A DNA stretch of 64,000 bases from Planctomycetota bacterium (GCA_016716265.1 JADJWQ010000002.1:271001-335000); one strand, 5' to 3'; shown: positions 15,901 to 25,663, numbered from the stretch's first letter. Numbers and translations are program-made. The notes: generated from the letters alone by a model not told the origin.

Positions 15901-18423
15901 CAGGTCGATCGCCATATTGGTCAGGCGCTCGTTCGGCAGCGGCGTCGAGGCGTCGGCGATCAGGGCCTGGAAGTAGAGCGGCAGGCCGGCGAGGCTCGGG
16001 ATGTTCGGGACCGGGACGATCGTCTGTGCGGTTCCGGCCGGGGCGGGGATCGTGGTCGCGCCGACGAAGATCATCGAGGTCGGCTCGATCAGTACGGTGC
16101 CGAAGGGGATCGGGATGCCGCGCGGGGCGGGCAGGAAGTTGAGTAGCAGGTAGCCGACCGACGTCGCCGTCGAGTAGCCGGGTCGCGAGTGGAACTCGAT
16201 GGGGAGCGGTGCACCGACCACCGCCTCGTGGGGGCTCGTGAGCTGCTGGTGGCGATTGACGAACAGCCGGCGGCCGTAGCCACTGCCGATCATCAGGTCC
16301 GGATCCCGGTCGCGGTCGACGTCCGCGAGCGTCAGGTGGTAGACCGGCGTGACGTTGAGGAAGTCGGTCCGCAACACCGACTCGTCCGTGTACACGCCGC
16401 CGTTGTTCACGTAGACGAACAGCATCGGGTCGTCCGGGACGTACAGCCCTGCACCGATGAGGTCCTGGTCGCCGTCGAGATCGAGATCGCCTGCCGCGAG
16501 CTCGAAGTGCGTCCACCGCGTCGGCGTCCAGACTCCGGAGCGGCCGGTGAACCGCCCGGTCCCGTCGTTCTCCAGCGCGAGGCCCGACTGCGGGCTGAGG
16601 CTGAGCACCAGGTCGAGGTCCCGGTCGCCATCGAAGTCGACGACGACGCTGGTCCGGATCGGCTGCGGGATCGCGGGCACCCGCGCGGCGGTCTCGTCCG
16701 TGAAGTAGCCGGTCCCGTCGTTGACGAGCGCCGCGATCAGCACGGCGGTGGAGGACGAACCATTGACGATCAGGTCGCGGTCTCCGTCCGCATCGAAGTC
16801 GAGGAAGTGCGCGTCGGAGATCGCGAACGGGATCGTCGGCAAGCGGGTCGCGAGCTCGTCGGTGAACACCCCGCTGCCGTCGTTCACGAGCAGCGTGCTC
16901 GCGGTCGTGGCGGCCGGGTCCCACACGAACGCATCGACGTCGCCGTCCCCGTCGACGTCCGCCGTGGCGACCGCACGCCCGCTGCCGGCGGCGACCGCCG
17001 GCAGGGTGGTGCTCGTCACGTCGGTGAAGTGGCCGGTGCCATCGTTTCGCCACACGGCGCCCGGCGCGAGCAGCAGGTCGAGGTCGCCGTCGGCGTCGAT
17101 GTCCGTCATCGCGACACCCAGTGCACCGATGCCGGCCGGCGCCCGTGTCGCGGTCTGCTCCGAGAAGTTCCCGGCACCGTCGTTGACGTGGATCTCGAGC
17201 TGCGGCGAGACCGCGAGCGCCAGGTCCAGGTCGCCGTCGCCGTCGATGTCCCCGAACGCGCTGCCGCCCTCGGCGGTGCGCTTCCAGGTGACCCGAGGCT
17301 GCGACGGGTCGCGGAAGTAGCCCGGCGTGTCGTTGACGAGCATCCGGCTGTAGCTCCCGTCGCGGTTCGCGGAGTAGAGGTCGGTCGTCCCGTCGCCGTC
17401 GAGGTCGCCGGTCGCCACGCTGCGCGGAGTGAACTCCGTTGGTGCGATCGCGATGGAGGTCACGTCGGTGAAACCGCCGCCGCCTCCGTTCGCGAACAGC
17501 GTCCACGGCGTCGGCGCGTCGCCGGTCCGGAGCACGAGGTCGAGGTCACCGTCGTGCTCGAAGTCGGTGACGTCGATGTAGCGCGCGAAGGCGGGCAGCG
17601 GCGGCAACGGGGGGCCGGCCGCGAACACACCGGTGCCGTCGTTGTAGAGCGCGGCCAGCGTGCCGGCAGCGGTGCTGACGAACGCGTCGAGGTCGCCGTC
17701 GCCGTCGGCGTCCGCGAGGGCGATCCGATCTGCCGCGGTCGGTGGGATCGTCGTCGCCGACACGTCGGCGAACGTACCGGTCCCGTCGTTGCGCAGGTGC
17801 ACGAGCTGGTCGGCGACCTCCACCAGGAAGTCGACGTCACCGTCGGAGTCGAGGTCGCCGGCGACGCCCCAGCCAGTACGTGCGGTCGGGAACGCGGTGG
17901 CGATCACGTTGGTGAACGAGTTGTTGCCGTCGTTGCGGAACAGCAGGTGTGCGAACGCCGACGCGACGTACAGGTCGAGATCGCCGTCGCCATCGATGTC
18001 GACGATCTGGTGCGGCGTCGTGCTGAGCAGCAGCGTCGTCGGGAACGCACCGGGGATCTCGGCGAACCGGCCGGTGCCATCGTTCGCGAACAGGCGGAAG
18101 TCCGCATTGCCCGCCACCAGGTCCTGGTCGCCGTCGCCGTCGTAGTCCGCGAACGAGCCGTGCAGCAGGTTCGCGGTCGACAGGCCGCGGTCGTCGGGGG
18201 CCTCGGTGAAGTTGCCCCGGCCGTCGTTCAACAGCACGTAGTTGCGGCGATCGGTCGACAGCAGCACGTCGACGTCGCCGTCGCCCTCGAGGTCGCCCGC
18301 GAGCGCCAGCGTCGCGAACCTGTGCGCGGTCGGGAGTCGCCCCTCGACGCCGAGCTCGACGAATTGCTGGGCCGCGGCGGTCGAGCACGTGAACAACAGA
18401 CCGAGGATCGTGCTGGGTCGCAT
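15892..18423 (-). CDS. Exported FG-GAP/VCBS repeat protein with C-terminal beta domain
   Basis: 843 aa from ATG 18423 with a signal peptide (MRPSTILGLLFTCSTAAAQ). About fourteen FG-GAP repeats follow, each with a calcium-loop motif such as GDLEGDGDVDVLL, VDIDGDGDLDLYV, ADVDGDGDVDAFV or LDFDADGDRDLIV, then LLVNDGTGxF. These fold into beta-propellers with bound calcium, like integrin-alpha heads. The C-terminal ~110 residues (after VVGAPLPIEF) match the beta domain shared by neighbours: SVGYLLLNFLPAP, IPSLAGLPLYFQALIAD, ending TNMAIDLVR. Likely a surface or secreted binding protein. The stop lies inside a 16-bp tandem repeat. Confidence 0.9.
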   Translation of the reverse strand: MRPSTILGLLFTCSTAAAQQFVELGVEGRLPTAHRFATLALAGDLEGDGDVDVLLSTDRRNYVLLNDGRGNFTEAPDDRGLSTANLLHGSFADYDGDGDQDLVAGNADFRLFANDGTGRFAEIPGAFPTTLLLSTTPHQIVDIDGDGDLDLYVASAFAHLLFRNDGNNSFTNVIATAFPTARTGWGVAGDLDSDGDVDFLVEVADQLVHLRNDGTGTFADVSATTIPPTAADRIALADADGDGDLDAFVSTAAGTLAALYNDGTGVFAAGPPLPPLPAFARYIDVTDFEHDGDLDLVLRTGDAPTPWTLFANGGGGGFTDVTSIAIAPTEFTPRSVATGDLDGDGTTDLYSANRDGSYSRMLVNDTPGYFRDPSQPRVTWKRTAEGGSAFGDIDGDGDLDLALAVSPQLEIHVNDGAGNFSEQTATRAPAGIGALGVAMTDIDADGDLDLLLAPGAVWRNDGTGHFTDVTSTTLPAVAAGSGRAVATADVDGDGDVDAFVWDPAATTASTLLVNDGSGVFTDELATRLPTIPFAISDAHFLDFDADGDRDLIVNGSSSTAVLIAALVNDGTGYFTDETAARVPAIPQPIRTSVVVDFDGDRDLDLVLSLSPQSGLALENDGTGRFTGRSGVWTPTRWTHFELAAGDLDLDGDQDLIGAGLYVPDDPMLFVYVNNGGVYTDESVLRTDFLNVTPVYHLTLADVDRDRDPDLMIGSGYGRRLFVNRHQQLTSPHEAVVGAPLPIEFHSRPGYSTATSVGYLLLNFLPAPRGIPIPFGTVLIEPTSMIFVGATTIPAPAGTAQTIVPVPNIPSLAGLPLYFQALIADASTPLPNERLTNMAIDLVR

Positions 18424-19202
18424 GGTGTAGCTCCGGACGGAGTCGCGTAGGCGGCCATTCTCGGGCACCGCGACCTCGATCGGGAACCCTCGATTCGGGG
18501 TGCTGCCGATCCTGACGATGCCGCGCGGCCGTGCGATGTCGGCATTCCTCGTCTGGCATCCGCACCGGGCCGAGGTCTCGGTGTCGCGGTATCCGACTCC
18601 CCGATGCCACGGAGCCAGATGCGACCGTCGAATCGGCTGGATCGAGTCGAGTGCGAAGCGCGAGGCCCACGCGCGCAGGTTCGTCGCAGCCGGCGAGCGC
18701 GCGGAGCTCGCTCCGCGCGGTACGGCATCCGGTCGCGGAACCGGGCGGGGGCTGCGACCTGTCGGCGACTGGCGCCGCGAGCTGCTCGCCCTGCCGCTGC
18801 CTCGCGCGCGAGCGCGGGAGCTCCTCGGCGGCCGGAGCTCGCCCCCTTGGCGCCGTGGACTGCCGTCCAGCCGGTCGATGGTCCGTCGCTCGGACCGGGC
18901 GAGCGCGTCGCCGGCTTCCGAAGCGTCGAGATGCTCGGGGTGGACGGCAGGGGCGGGCTGTTCGCCGTCGACCGGTCGCGGCGTTGCAAGAGCTCCGCGC
19001 CAGGCGCGGGCGATCGAGTCGGCACCGGGCGCCGGACGGTGCGACTCCAGCCGGAGTGCGCCGGCGACCGACGGAGCGAGCGGTGCACGGGGCCCGGCGA
19101 CGGCCTGGATTCCCGTTTCGCACGGCGGGCCCGAGCGGGCATCGTGATGGTCGCGAGCGCCCGCGGTCCCGGCGCGGCGCGCGACTCCGACGGCAGATCC
19201 CC
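18424..19202. other. Intergenic gap, 779 bases, divergent promoters expected
   Basis: It separates the FG-GAP gene (minus) from the AlkP-superfamily gene (plus). Several long open frames exist on both strands, but all are Arg/Ala/Ser-rich without domain similarity, and codon position bias does not favour one of them. No tRNA, repeat or clear promoter was seen. Confidence 0.4.
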
Positions 19203-20717
19203 ATGACCGAGCCCGACCGCAGAAAGCTCCTGATGATCGGCGTCGACGCCGGCGATCTCGTGTTCATCCGCGAGCACGAGGACCGGCTGCCGACCCTCCG
19301 TGCGCTGCTCGCCGAGGGAACCCTGACCACGCTCGGCACGCCGGCCGAATCGCTGACGTCGGCCGTGTGGCCGAGCTTCGCGACCGGCGGCTCGCCGGGC
19401 TTCCACGGCATCTACTATCCGATGCAGTGGGACCCCGAGCAGATGACGCTGCGGCGCGTCACCGACGACTGGCTCGGCTACGAGCCGTTCTGGTACGAGC
19501 TCGCACGGCAGGGCTACGGCGTGACGGTGCTCGACGCGCCATTCTGCCCGCGCAGCCGGCTCGAGCGCGGGACCGAGGTGCTGAACTGGGGCTCGCAGGA
19601 GTGCCTCGGGCCGTTCCACTCGAATCGCCCGGAGCTCGCGACCGAGATCCGGCGCCGCTTCGGGCGGCATCCGATGGGCGACGACGTGCCATTGCGCCAG
19701 TCGGCGAAGGGGCTCGAGGCGGTGCGCCGCCAGCTGGTGACCGGCGCGCAGCGCAAGGCGGAGCTCGCCTGCTGGCTGCGCGACACGACCAGCTGGAACC
19801 TGTTCGTCACCGTGTTCGCCGAGTCGCACCGCGGCGGGCACGTGCTGTGGCCCGACTTCGGGGGACGGCCGACCGACGTGCCCCCGGGTGCCCTGCTCGA
19901 CGTCTACGCGGCGATCGACGCCGGCATCGGCAAGCTGCTCGACGGGATCGACCGCGAGACGACGACGGTCGTCGTGTTCTCCGTGCACGGCATGCGCACG
20001 AACTACACGCAGGAGCACTTCGTCGTGCCGGTGATGGAGCGGCTGCACCGCGTCTACCACGGCGAGGCGGCGGCCCCGGCCGGCGAAGCGGAGCCGAAGG
20101 GGGGCGGCGGCGGATTCAATCCGATGCGGATGCTGCGCAACGCGGTGCCGGAGAAGCTCCAGCTCATGCTCGCCAAGGCATTGCCGGCGAGCGTCCGCGA
20201 CTTCGTCGTGCGGCGCTCGCTGATCGGCAACCTCGACTGGACCCGCACGCTCGGCTTCCCGCTGATCGCGAGCGGTGAGGGCTACCTGCGGTTCAGCGTG
20301 ACGGGCCGCGAGGCGAGCGGGCCGTTCGCGGCCGACTCGGAGCAGCACGCGCGCTACCGCGAGCTGCTCGAGCGGTCGCTGCTCGGTCTGGCCGACGCCG
20401 GCAGCGGCCGCACCGTCGTACGCGAGCTGTTCCGCGCGGTCGAGCGCTACCCGGGCCCGCGCGCGCACCTGCTGCCGGACGTCGTCGTGCTGTGGGACGA
20501 CGTGCTGCCGAGCGAGCGGCTGCGGTCCGCCGAGCTCGGCGCGTTCGCCGGCAGCCTGAACAACGGCCGCTACGGTGAGCACCGGCCCGAAGGCTTCGCG
20601 ATCGTGGCCGGCGACCGGCGCGGGCTCGACGCGGCGCCGGCGCTCGGCCACGTGCAGGACCTGCGGGAATGGGCATTCCACCGGCTCGGCGCGAAGGTCG
20701 CCGCCGGCGCGGTCTGA
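19203..20717 (+). CDS. AlkP-superfamily phosphodiesterase/nucleotide pyrophosphatase-like protein
   Basis: 504 aa from ATG 19203. No signal peptide, so probably cytoplasmic. N-terminal metal motif KLLMIGVDAGD; nucleophile region LTSAVWPSFATGGSPGFHGIYYP, typical of type I phosphodiesterases; ESHRGGHVLWPD; TVVVFSVHGM. The last motif is normally SDHG in the main family, so the Asp ligand is replaced by Val, and the D-x-x-x-H ligand appears as ESHRGGH. Some bacterial AlkP-like proteins share this variant, so activity cannot be assumed. A Gly/Ala/Pro-rich linker (residues ~285-305) precedes the C-terminal part. Followed 28 bases later by a GMC oxidoreductase on the same strand, so the two probably form an operon. 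Confidence 0.78.
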   Translation: MTEPDRRKLLMIGVDAGDLVFIREHEDRLPTLRALLAEGTLTTLGTPAESLTSAVWPSFATGGSPGFHGIYYPMQWDPEQMTLRRVTDDWLGYEPFWYELARQGYGVTVLDAPFCPRSRLERGTEVLNWGSQECLGPFHSNRPELATEIRRRFGRHPMGDDVPLRQSAKGLEAVRRQLVTGAQRKAELACWLRDTTSWNLFVTVFAESHRGGHVLWPDFGGRPTDVPPGALLDVYAAIDAGIGKLLDGIDRETTTVVVFSVHGMRTNYTQEHFVVPVMERLHRVYHGEAAAPAGEAEPKGGGGGFNPMRMLRNAVPEKLQLMLAKALPASVRDFVVRRSLIGNLDWTRTLGFPLIASGEGYLRFSVTGREASGPFAADSEQHARYRELLERSLLGLADAGSGRTVVRELFRAVERYPGPRAHLLPDVVVLWDDVLPSERLRSAELGAFAGSLNNGRYGEHRPEGFAIVAGDRRGLDAAPALGHVQDLREWAFHRLGAKVAAGAV

Positions 20718-20745
20718 TCGGCGTGTCAGCGGAGCGACTCGAACG

Positions 20746-22284
20746 ATGGAGCACTACGACGTCGTCATCATCGGCTCGGGCGCGGGCGGAGCGACGCTGC
20801 TGCACGCGCTGGCGCCGACTGGCAAGCGCATCCTGATGCTCGAGCGCGGCGGCTACCTGCCCCGCGAGCTCGACAACTGGAACAGCCGCGCGGTCTTCGT
20901 CGACAACAAGTACAAGACGAAGGAGCGCTGGCTCGACAGCGACGGGCGCGAGTTCAAGCCGGAGATCCACTACTTCGTCGGCGGGCAGTCGAAGCTGTAC
21001 GGCGCCGCGCTGCCGCGATTCCGCGCCGAGGACTTCGGCGAATTGCGGCACGCGGAGGGCATCTCGCCGGCGTGGCCGGTCGGCTACGACGAGTTCGAAC
21101 CGTGGTACACGGCGGCCGAGCGGCTCTACCACGTGCATGGCGAGGCCGGCCTCGACCCGACCGAGCCGCGGCGCTCGGCGCCGTTCCCGCATCCGCCGCT
21201 GAAGCACGAGCCGCGGATCCAGGAGGTCCACGACGCGCTCGTCGCTCTCGGGCACCGGCCGTTCCCGCTGCAGATGGGGATCATGCTGGACCAGGCTGCG
21301 CCGGAGCACAGCGCGTGCATCCGCTGCGCGACCTGCGATGGCTACCCGTGCCTCGTGCACGCGAAGGCGGAGGCGGAGACCGTCTGTATCCGACCGGCCC
21401 TGCAGCGGCCGAACGTCACGCTGCTGACGCACGCCTTCGTCGAGCGACTCGACACCGACGCCAGCGGTCGCACCGTCACGACCGTGCACGTCGTGCGCGA
21501 CGGCAAGCGCGAGGAGTACCGCGGCGACGTCGTCGTGTCGTCGTGCGGAGCGATCAACTCCGCGGCGCTGCTGCTGCGCTCGAAGAGCGACGCGCACCCG
21601 CGCGGCCTCGCCAACGCCAACGACTGCGTCGGCCGCTACTACATGTGCCACAACAACTCGGTCTACGTGGCCGTGTCGATGTGGCGCAATCCTACGAAGT
21701 TCCAGAAGACGCTCGGCCTGAACGACTTCTACCTGGGCACCGACGGCTTCGAGTTCCCGCTCGGGCACGTGCAGACGATGGGCAAGGCCGACGGCGAGAA
21801 GTTCGAGGCGGCCTCACCGGTCTGGCTGCCGTTCGCGCTGCTCGACCAGATCGGCAAGCACTCACTGGACTTCTGGCTCACGTCCGAGGACCTGCCCGAC
21901 CGCGACAACCGGATCGACGTGAACGCCGACGGCCGGATCGTGATCCGCTACCGGCAGAACAACCTGAAGTGCCACGACCTGCTGAACAAGAAGCTCACCG
22001 CGGTGCTCCGCAAGGTGTTCCGTAAGCGCGCTCCGCTCGGTCTGGTCAAATGCCTGCGGAAGAAGGTGCCGGTGCACGGCGTGACCCATCAGTGTGGCAC
22101 CCTGCGCTTCGGCGACGACCCGGGGACGTCGGTGCTCGACCGCAACTGCAAGGCACATGGCGTCGACAACCTGTACGTCGTCGACGGCAGCTTCTTCCCG
22201 AGCAGCGCCGCGCTCAATCCGGCCCTGACGATCTTCGCGAACGCACTGCGCGTCGGCGAGCATCTGAAGCAGCGGCTCGGCTAG
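20746..22284 (+). CDS. GMC-family FAD oxidoreductase (first copy)
   Basis: 512 aa from ATG 20746, with GGAG upstream. FAD-binding Rossmann motif at the N-terminus (YDVVIIGSGAGGATLLHAL), then MLERGG, and GGQSKLYGAALPRF, where FAD contacts are made. A Cys-rich stretch SACIRCATCDGYPC followed by AKAEAETVC resembles the CxxC cluster in cholesterol-oxidase/gluconate-dehydrogenase-type GMC proteins. The C-terminal signature is HQCGTLRFGDDP, then VDNLYVVDGSFFPSSAALNPALTIFANALR, with His as likely catalytic base. It oxidises an alcohol group on an unknown substrate. Ends in a strong bidirectional hairpin. A second GMC gene lies 1.8 kb away. Confidence 0.87.
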   Translation: MEHYDVVIIGSGAGGATLLHALAPTGKRILMLERGGYLPRELDNWNSRAVFVDNKYKTKERWLDSDGREFKPEIHYFVGGQSKLYGAALPRFRAEDFGELRHAEGISPAWPVGYDEFEPWYTAAERLYHVHGEAGLDPTEPRRSAPFPHPPLKHEPRIQEVHDALVALGHRPFPLQMGIMLDQAAPEHSACIRCATCDGYPCLVHAKAEAETVCIRPALQRPNVTLLTHAFVERLDTDASGRTVTTVHVVRDGKREEYRGDVVVSSCGAINSAALLLRSKSDAHPRGLANANDCVGRYYMCHNNSVYVAVSMWRNPTKFQKTLGLNDFYLGTDGFEFPLGHVQTMGKADGEKFEAASPVWLPFALLDQIGKHSLDFWLTSEDLPDRDNRIDVNADGRIVIRYRQNNLKCHDLLNKKLTAVLRKVFRKRAPLGLVKCLRKKVPVHGVTHQCGTLRFGDDPGTSVLDRNCKAHGVDNLYVVDGSFFPSSAALNPALTIFANALRVGEHLKQRLG

Positions 22285-22292
22285 GCAATGCG

Positions 22293-22317
22293 GCGGCCGC
22301 TGCCCGGCAGCGGCCGC
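22293..22317. terminator. Bidirectional hairpin terminator
   Basis: A perfect 10-bp inverted repeat (GCGGCCGCTG and CAGCGGCCGC) with a 5-base loop sits between the convergent stops of the GMC gene (22284) and the arylsulfotransferase-like gene (22328). There is no T tail, as is common in very GC-rich genomes. Confidence 0.7.
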
Positions 22318-22327
22318 TGCCCGCGCG

Positions 22328-23923
22328 TCATTGCAGCAGGATCCCGACCGGGTTGCTCGCGTGGGTGACGGTCGTCGCGGACGGATCGGCGAGCAGGAAG
22401 GCGTGGTCGAGTTGCCAGCCGCGGAGATCCGCGGCGAGGCCGGCCGGCACCACGAGGGTGGCGATCGCGTGGCCGCTGGCATCGATCGTGCCGATCGCGT
22501 CGGGCAGGAACGGGCTGCCGGTGGCCTGCAGCAGGTAGGGGTCGACGTTGAGCGGCAGCGTGTGCCGGCCGAGTCGGATGCCCGGGGTCGTGCCGGACAG
22601 CGAGCCGGCGACGTAGAACAGGGCACCCGCGTGCTGCGTGCCGGGCAGCAGGTCGAACCGCACGGTGCCTCCCTGCGCGTACTGCAGCGCGTCCGTGTCG
22701 GCCCACATCGTGCGTGCCGCGTAGGTGGCGTGGAACGGCGGCGTGAACGGTCCGCCGGCGCTGATCTCGAACACGTTCTGACCGGACGGCGACACCTCGA
22801 ACACGCGGAACTGCAGCGAGCTGCAGATCAGCGTGTTGCCGTTCGGGAGCCGCTCGCAGCTCGACATCAACGACGACGACAGACCGGGATCCGCGTATTC
22901 CCACACCGGGCCGGCGGGATCGTAGGCCGTGCCGGGCACGAGGATGAAATGGCCGGCCGGATCGAGCGGCAGCTCGAGCTCCCAGACGCGGGAGCCCGGG
23001 CCGATCTGGTTGTTGAACACCGTGACGTGGCCGGCACCCGGGTAGCCGGGCGGGATGCGCTTGACGGAGTGCTGGAAGAACAGCCGTTGGTCGGCGCTCG
23101 TCCCGGCGCGGTAGGCGGCCGGGTTGCCCCAGCGGTAGAGCAGGTCGCCGCCGCGCCCGTGAGTGCCACCGGTGTGCCCCGCTGCCTCGGCGGTCGTCGT
23201 GCTGTGATCGATGATGTACAGCTCGTTCTGCGTCGGGCAGCTCAGCAGGATCCAGTCGGCGTCGGCATCGTACGTCAGCGAGTTGGTGTGGTTGTAGTCG
23301 GCGACGACCGTCGCGGGGAAGTTGATGTCGAGCAGCTCAGGGTGTGCCGCCGGGTCACCGTAGTTCGCGGCATTGGGATCGAAGTCCTGGATCATGTGAT
23401 CCCAGAAGTGCCACTCCCAGACGATCTGGCCGGTCGTCGGGCCGGTCGGTCGGACCTCGAACACGAAGTCGGGCCGGAAACGACCATCGACGTAGTCGAT
23501 CAGCGCCGGATCGCGGCCCGCGGCGATCGCCTCGGCGGGCGTCTTGTCCTCCCACGCCAACATCAGCACGTTGCCGTTCGGCAGCAGGGCGATGTCGTGG
23601 TGGGGCTGCACGCCGGGCGGCGTGTAGACGAAGTCCCACAGCAGCGTGCCGTCGAACGCGATCTCCTGGACGCCGCCACCGGCGCCGCCGCCGCCGGTCG
23701 TCGTGACGACCGTCCGCACGAGGTTGCCGTTGTCGCGGAGGTAGAGGCTGACGCCGGGAGTGAGCGTGTGCGTCCAGGTGTGGACGACCTGTCCAAACGA
23801 GTCCACGAGGGAGGTCGTGGTGCTGTTGATCGGGCTGAACAGGCGGTGCCCCGGGGCGGCCTGGGCGACGAGGCTGCCGACGAGGAGGAGGGCGAGCGAT
23901 GCGGATGCGCGCATTGAAAGCAT
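22328..23923 (-). CDS. Exported arylsulfotransferase (ASST)-like propeller protein
   Basis: 531 aa from ATG 23923 (a second ATG three codons on) with a signal peptide (ASLALLLVGSLVAQA). The body matches the arylsulfotransferase family: GQVVHTWTHTL, LYLRDNGNLVRTV, VQEIAFDGTLLWDF, PHHDIALLPNGNVLMLAWE, then NHTNSLTYDADADWILLSC, HGRGGDLLYRWGNP, FFQHSVKRIPPG and CERLPNGNTLICSS. The His residues in HHDIALLPNG, NHTNS and FFQHS correspond to conserved positions in the propeller of this family. It moves or handles sulfate/aryl groups outside the cytoplasm, or is simply a propeller protein. The C-terminal ~110 residues (TVRFDLLPGTQHAG onward, ending VGILLQ) resemble the beta domain shared by other exported proteins here. 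Confidence 0.82.
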   Translation of the reverse strand: MLSMRASASLALLLVGSLVAQAAPGHRLFSPINSTTTSLVDSFGQVVHTWTHTLTPGVSLYLRDNGNLVRTVVTTTGGGGAGGGVQEIAFDGTLLWDFVYTPPGVQPHHDIALLPNGNVLMLAWEDKTPAEAIAAGRDPALIDYVDGRFRPDFVFEVRPTGPTTGQIVWEWHFWDHMIQDFDPNAANYGDPAAHPELLDINFPATVVADYNHTNSLTYDADADWILLSCPTQNELYIIDHSTTTAEAAGHTGGTHGRGGDLLYRWGNPAAYRAGTSADQRLFFQHSVKRIPPGYPGAGHVTVFNNQIGPGSRVWELELPLDPAGHFILVPGTAYDPAGPVWEYADPGLSSSLMSSCERLPNGNTLICSSLQFRVFEVSPSGQNVFEISAGGPFTPPFHATYAARTMWADTDALQYAQGGTVRFDLLPGTQHAGALFYVAGSLSGTTPGIRLGRHTLPLNVDPYLLQATGSPFLPDAIGTIDASGHAIATLVVPAGLAADLRGWQLDHAFLLADPSATTVTHASNPVGILLQ

Positions 23924-24061
23924 GGTGGGAGCTTCGCGGTCGGCATGACGGGAATCGCCACACGGTCGTAGAGGCCAGCAGGCATCGCGACCCTGCGATC
24001 GTCGCTGATGTCGACCGTAGCGTCGAGTGCGACCGGTGCGCTTCGGCGCGATCAGCAGTGG

Positions 24062-25663
24062 TCAGTGGGACCGGCCGACAGCGGTTCCGGTCTGGCGAGT
24101 CGGGGCCGCCGACACCGCGAGCGAACATGCACGTTCTGTCACGGCCATGATCGTCAGCGTCGGATTCTGGCACCCGGTCGACGGGAAGCACGCGCCGTCG
24201 GTCACCAGCACGTTCGGCACGTCCCAGAGGCGGTTGTGTGGATCGACGACCGAATGTGCGGGGTCGTCGCCCATGCGGGCGCCACCGGTCTCGTGGATGG
24301 AGAGGCCGAGGTGCAGCACGCCGACCTCGGGGCCGACGGCACGCCACAGCAGCGCGCGTAGCGGCGCTGGCAACGGCATCTCGATGCGCAGGTCGGCGCA
24401 CGCGGCGAGCTCGTGGAGCGTGTGCTTCTGGGCGCGGATCATCGCCAGGTCGTTCGCTCGGCGGCGGACGCAGACGTTCGCGATCGGAATGCCGAACGAG
24501 TCGCGGCGCCGCGCGAGCGTCACACGATTGTCCCGGTGCGGGAGCATCTCGCCGAACAGCGCCATGCCCCACTGCGTCGGGGTCAGCTTGCCCTGTACAC
24601 CGAAGCCGCGGACGAAGCCGGGTGCGTCGAGGGAGGCCGTGAAGTCCGGGATGTAGAAGTCGAGGTCCGCGGCGAGATCGAGTGGATTGGCGTGCCGCGG
24701 CGACCAGCCGCTGGCGAGCGCCCGGTAGTCGGGGCCCGTCGAGCCGGCCGCGACCACGAAGCCGTGGTCCATCACGTGCCGGCCGAGCTGGTCGTCCGCG
24801 TTGCCGAGGCCGTGCGGGTGCCTGGCGTGGCGCGAGTTCCACAGGATGCGCACCGTCTCGATCGTCGACGCGCACAGGACGACCAGGCCCACCGAGACGC
24901 GCTCGGTGCAGCCGGTGGTGGCGTCGACGTACTCCACGCCGACCGCGCGACTGCCGCCGTCGTCGAGCAGCACGCGCGCGACCGCGGCATTGCGCAGCAG
25001 CTCGAGACGCCCGGTGGCGAGCGCGTGGCGCAGCGGCACCGGCAGCGGGTCGCGCGGCTGCTCGAGGACGCGCGCGGGGATCACGCGACGCTCGGGCCAG
25101 CGTGCTTCGACGCGCTGCTTGAACAGCAGCGCCGGCTCGAGCAGGCGGCGCTCGACGGTCACGTGGCCGTCGGGGACCTGCGGGACGCCGTCGCGCGCCG
25201 CGGATAGCCCGTGCAGCGACTCGACCAGGTCGTAGTACGGGGCGAGGTCGGCGTGGCGGATCGGCCATGGAGTGCCGTGCCCGTCCCGTAGCGCGCGCGT
25301 GAAGTCGGCATCGGACAGCCGCAGCGCCATCCGCGCCCAGGTATGCAGGCGACCGCCGACCTGTCGGCCGCGGATCCACAGGAAGGTCGACCCGCCGCGG
25401 GTCCGATACGGGTTGCGGCGGTCGTCGACGTAGAGGTGTGCGAGGGCCGGGTGGAAGGAGACGCTGCGCGCCTGCACGGGCTGCCGGCGCGACAGCACCT
25501 TGCGCCACAGGGAGGTGGTCGGGACGCGCTCCGGGAGGTCGCTCGGTGCGAGCTCCGGCCCGGCGTCGAGCGCGACGGCACGGAGCCCGAGCGCGGTCAA
25601 TGCGCGCGCCGCGTGGCAGCCGGCGGCGCCGAGCCCGACGATCGCGGCATCGAAGGTCTTCAT
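24062..25663 (-). CDS. GMC-family FAD oxidoreductase (second copy)
   Basis: 533 aa from ATG 25663; the frame is open upstream but only this start gives the FAD motif at the N-terminus (FDAAIVGLGAAGCHAARAL). It also has VALDAGPEL, RTRGGSTFLWIRGRQVGGRLHTW, VLCASTIETVRILWNS, HPHGLGNADDQLGRHVMDH, SIHETGGARMGDDP (likely catalytic His) and the C-terminal VTDGACFPSTGCQNPTLTIMAVTERA. It lacks the Cys-rich cluster of the first GMC protein and is only distantly related, so the pair is not a recent duplication. Lies 138 bases upstream of the arylsulfotransferase-like gene on the same strand, so co-transcription is likely. Substrate unknown. Confidence 0.87.
   Translation of the reverse strand: MKTFDAAIVGLGAAGCHAARALTALGLRAVALDAGPELAPSDLPERVPTTSLWRKVLSRRQPVQARSVSFHPALAHLYVDDRRNPYRTRGGSTFLWIRGRQVGGRLHTWARMALRLSDADFTRALRDGHGTPWPIRHADLAPYYDLVESLHGLSAARDGVPQVPDGHVTVERRLLEPALLFKQRVEARWPERRVIPARVLEQPRDPLPVPLRHALATGRLELLRNAAVARVLLDDGGSRAVGVEYVDATTGCTERVSVGLVVLCASTIETVRILWNSRHARHPHGLGNADDQLGRHVMDHGFVVAAGSTGPDYRALASGWSPRHANPLDLAADLDFYIPDFTASLDAPGFVRGFGVQGKLTPTQWGMALFGEMLPHRDNRVTLARRRDSFGIPIANVCVRRRANDLAMIRAQKHTLHELAACADLRIEMPLPAPLRALLWRAVGPEVGVLHLGLSIHETGGARMGDDPAHSVVDPHNRLWDVPNVLVTDGACFPSTGCQNPTLTIMAVTERACSLAVSAAPTRQTGTAVGRSH

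Noticed and set aside
16189..18450. Plus-strand open frame opposite the FG-GAP gene
   Set aside because: Its periodic Val/Arg/Glu pattern is just the reverse complement of the FG-GAP repeats.
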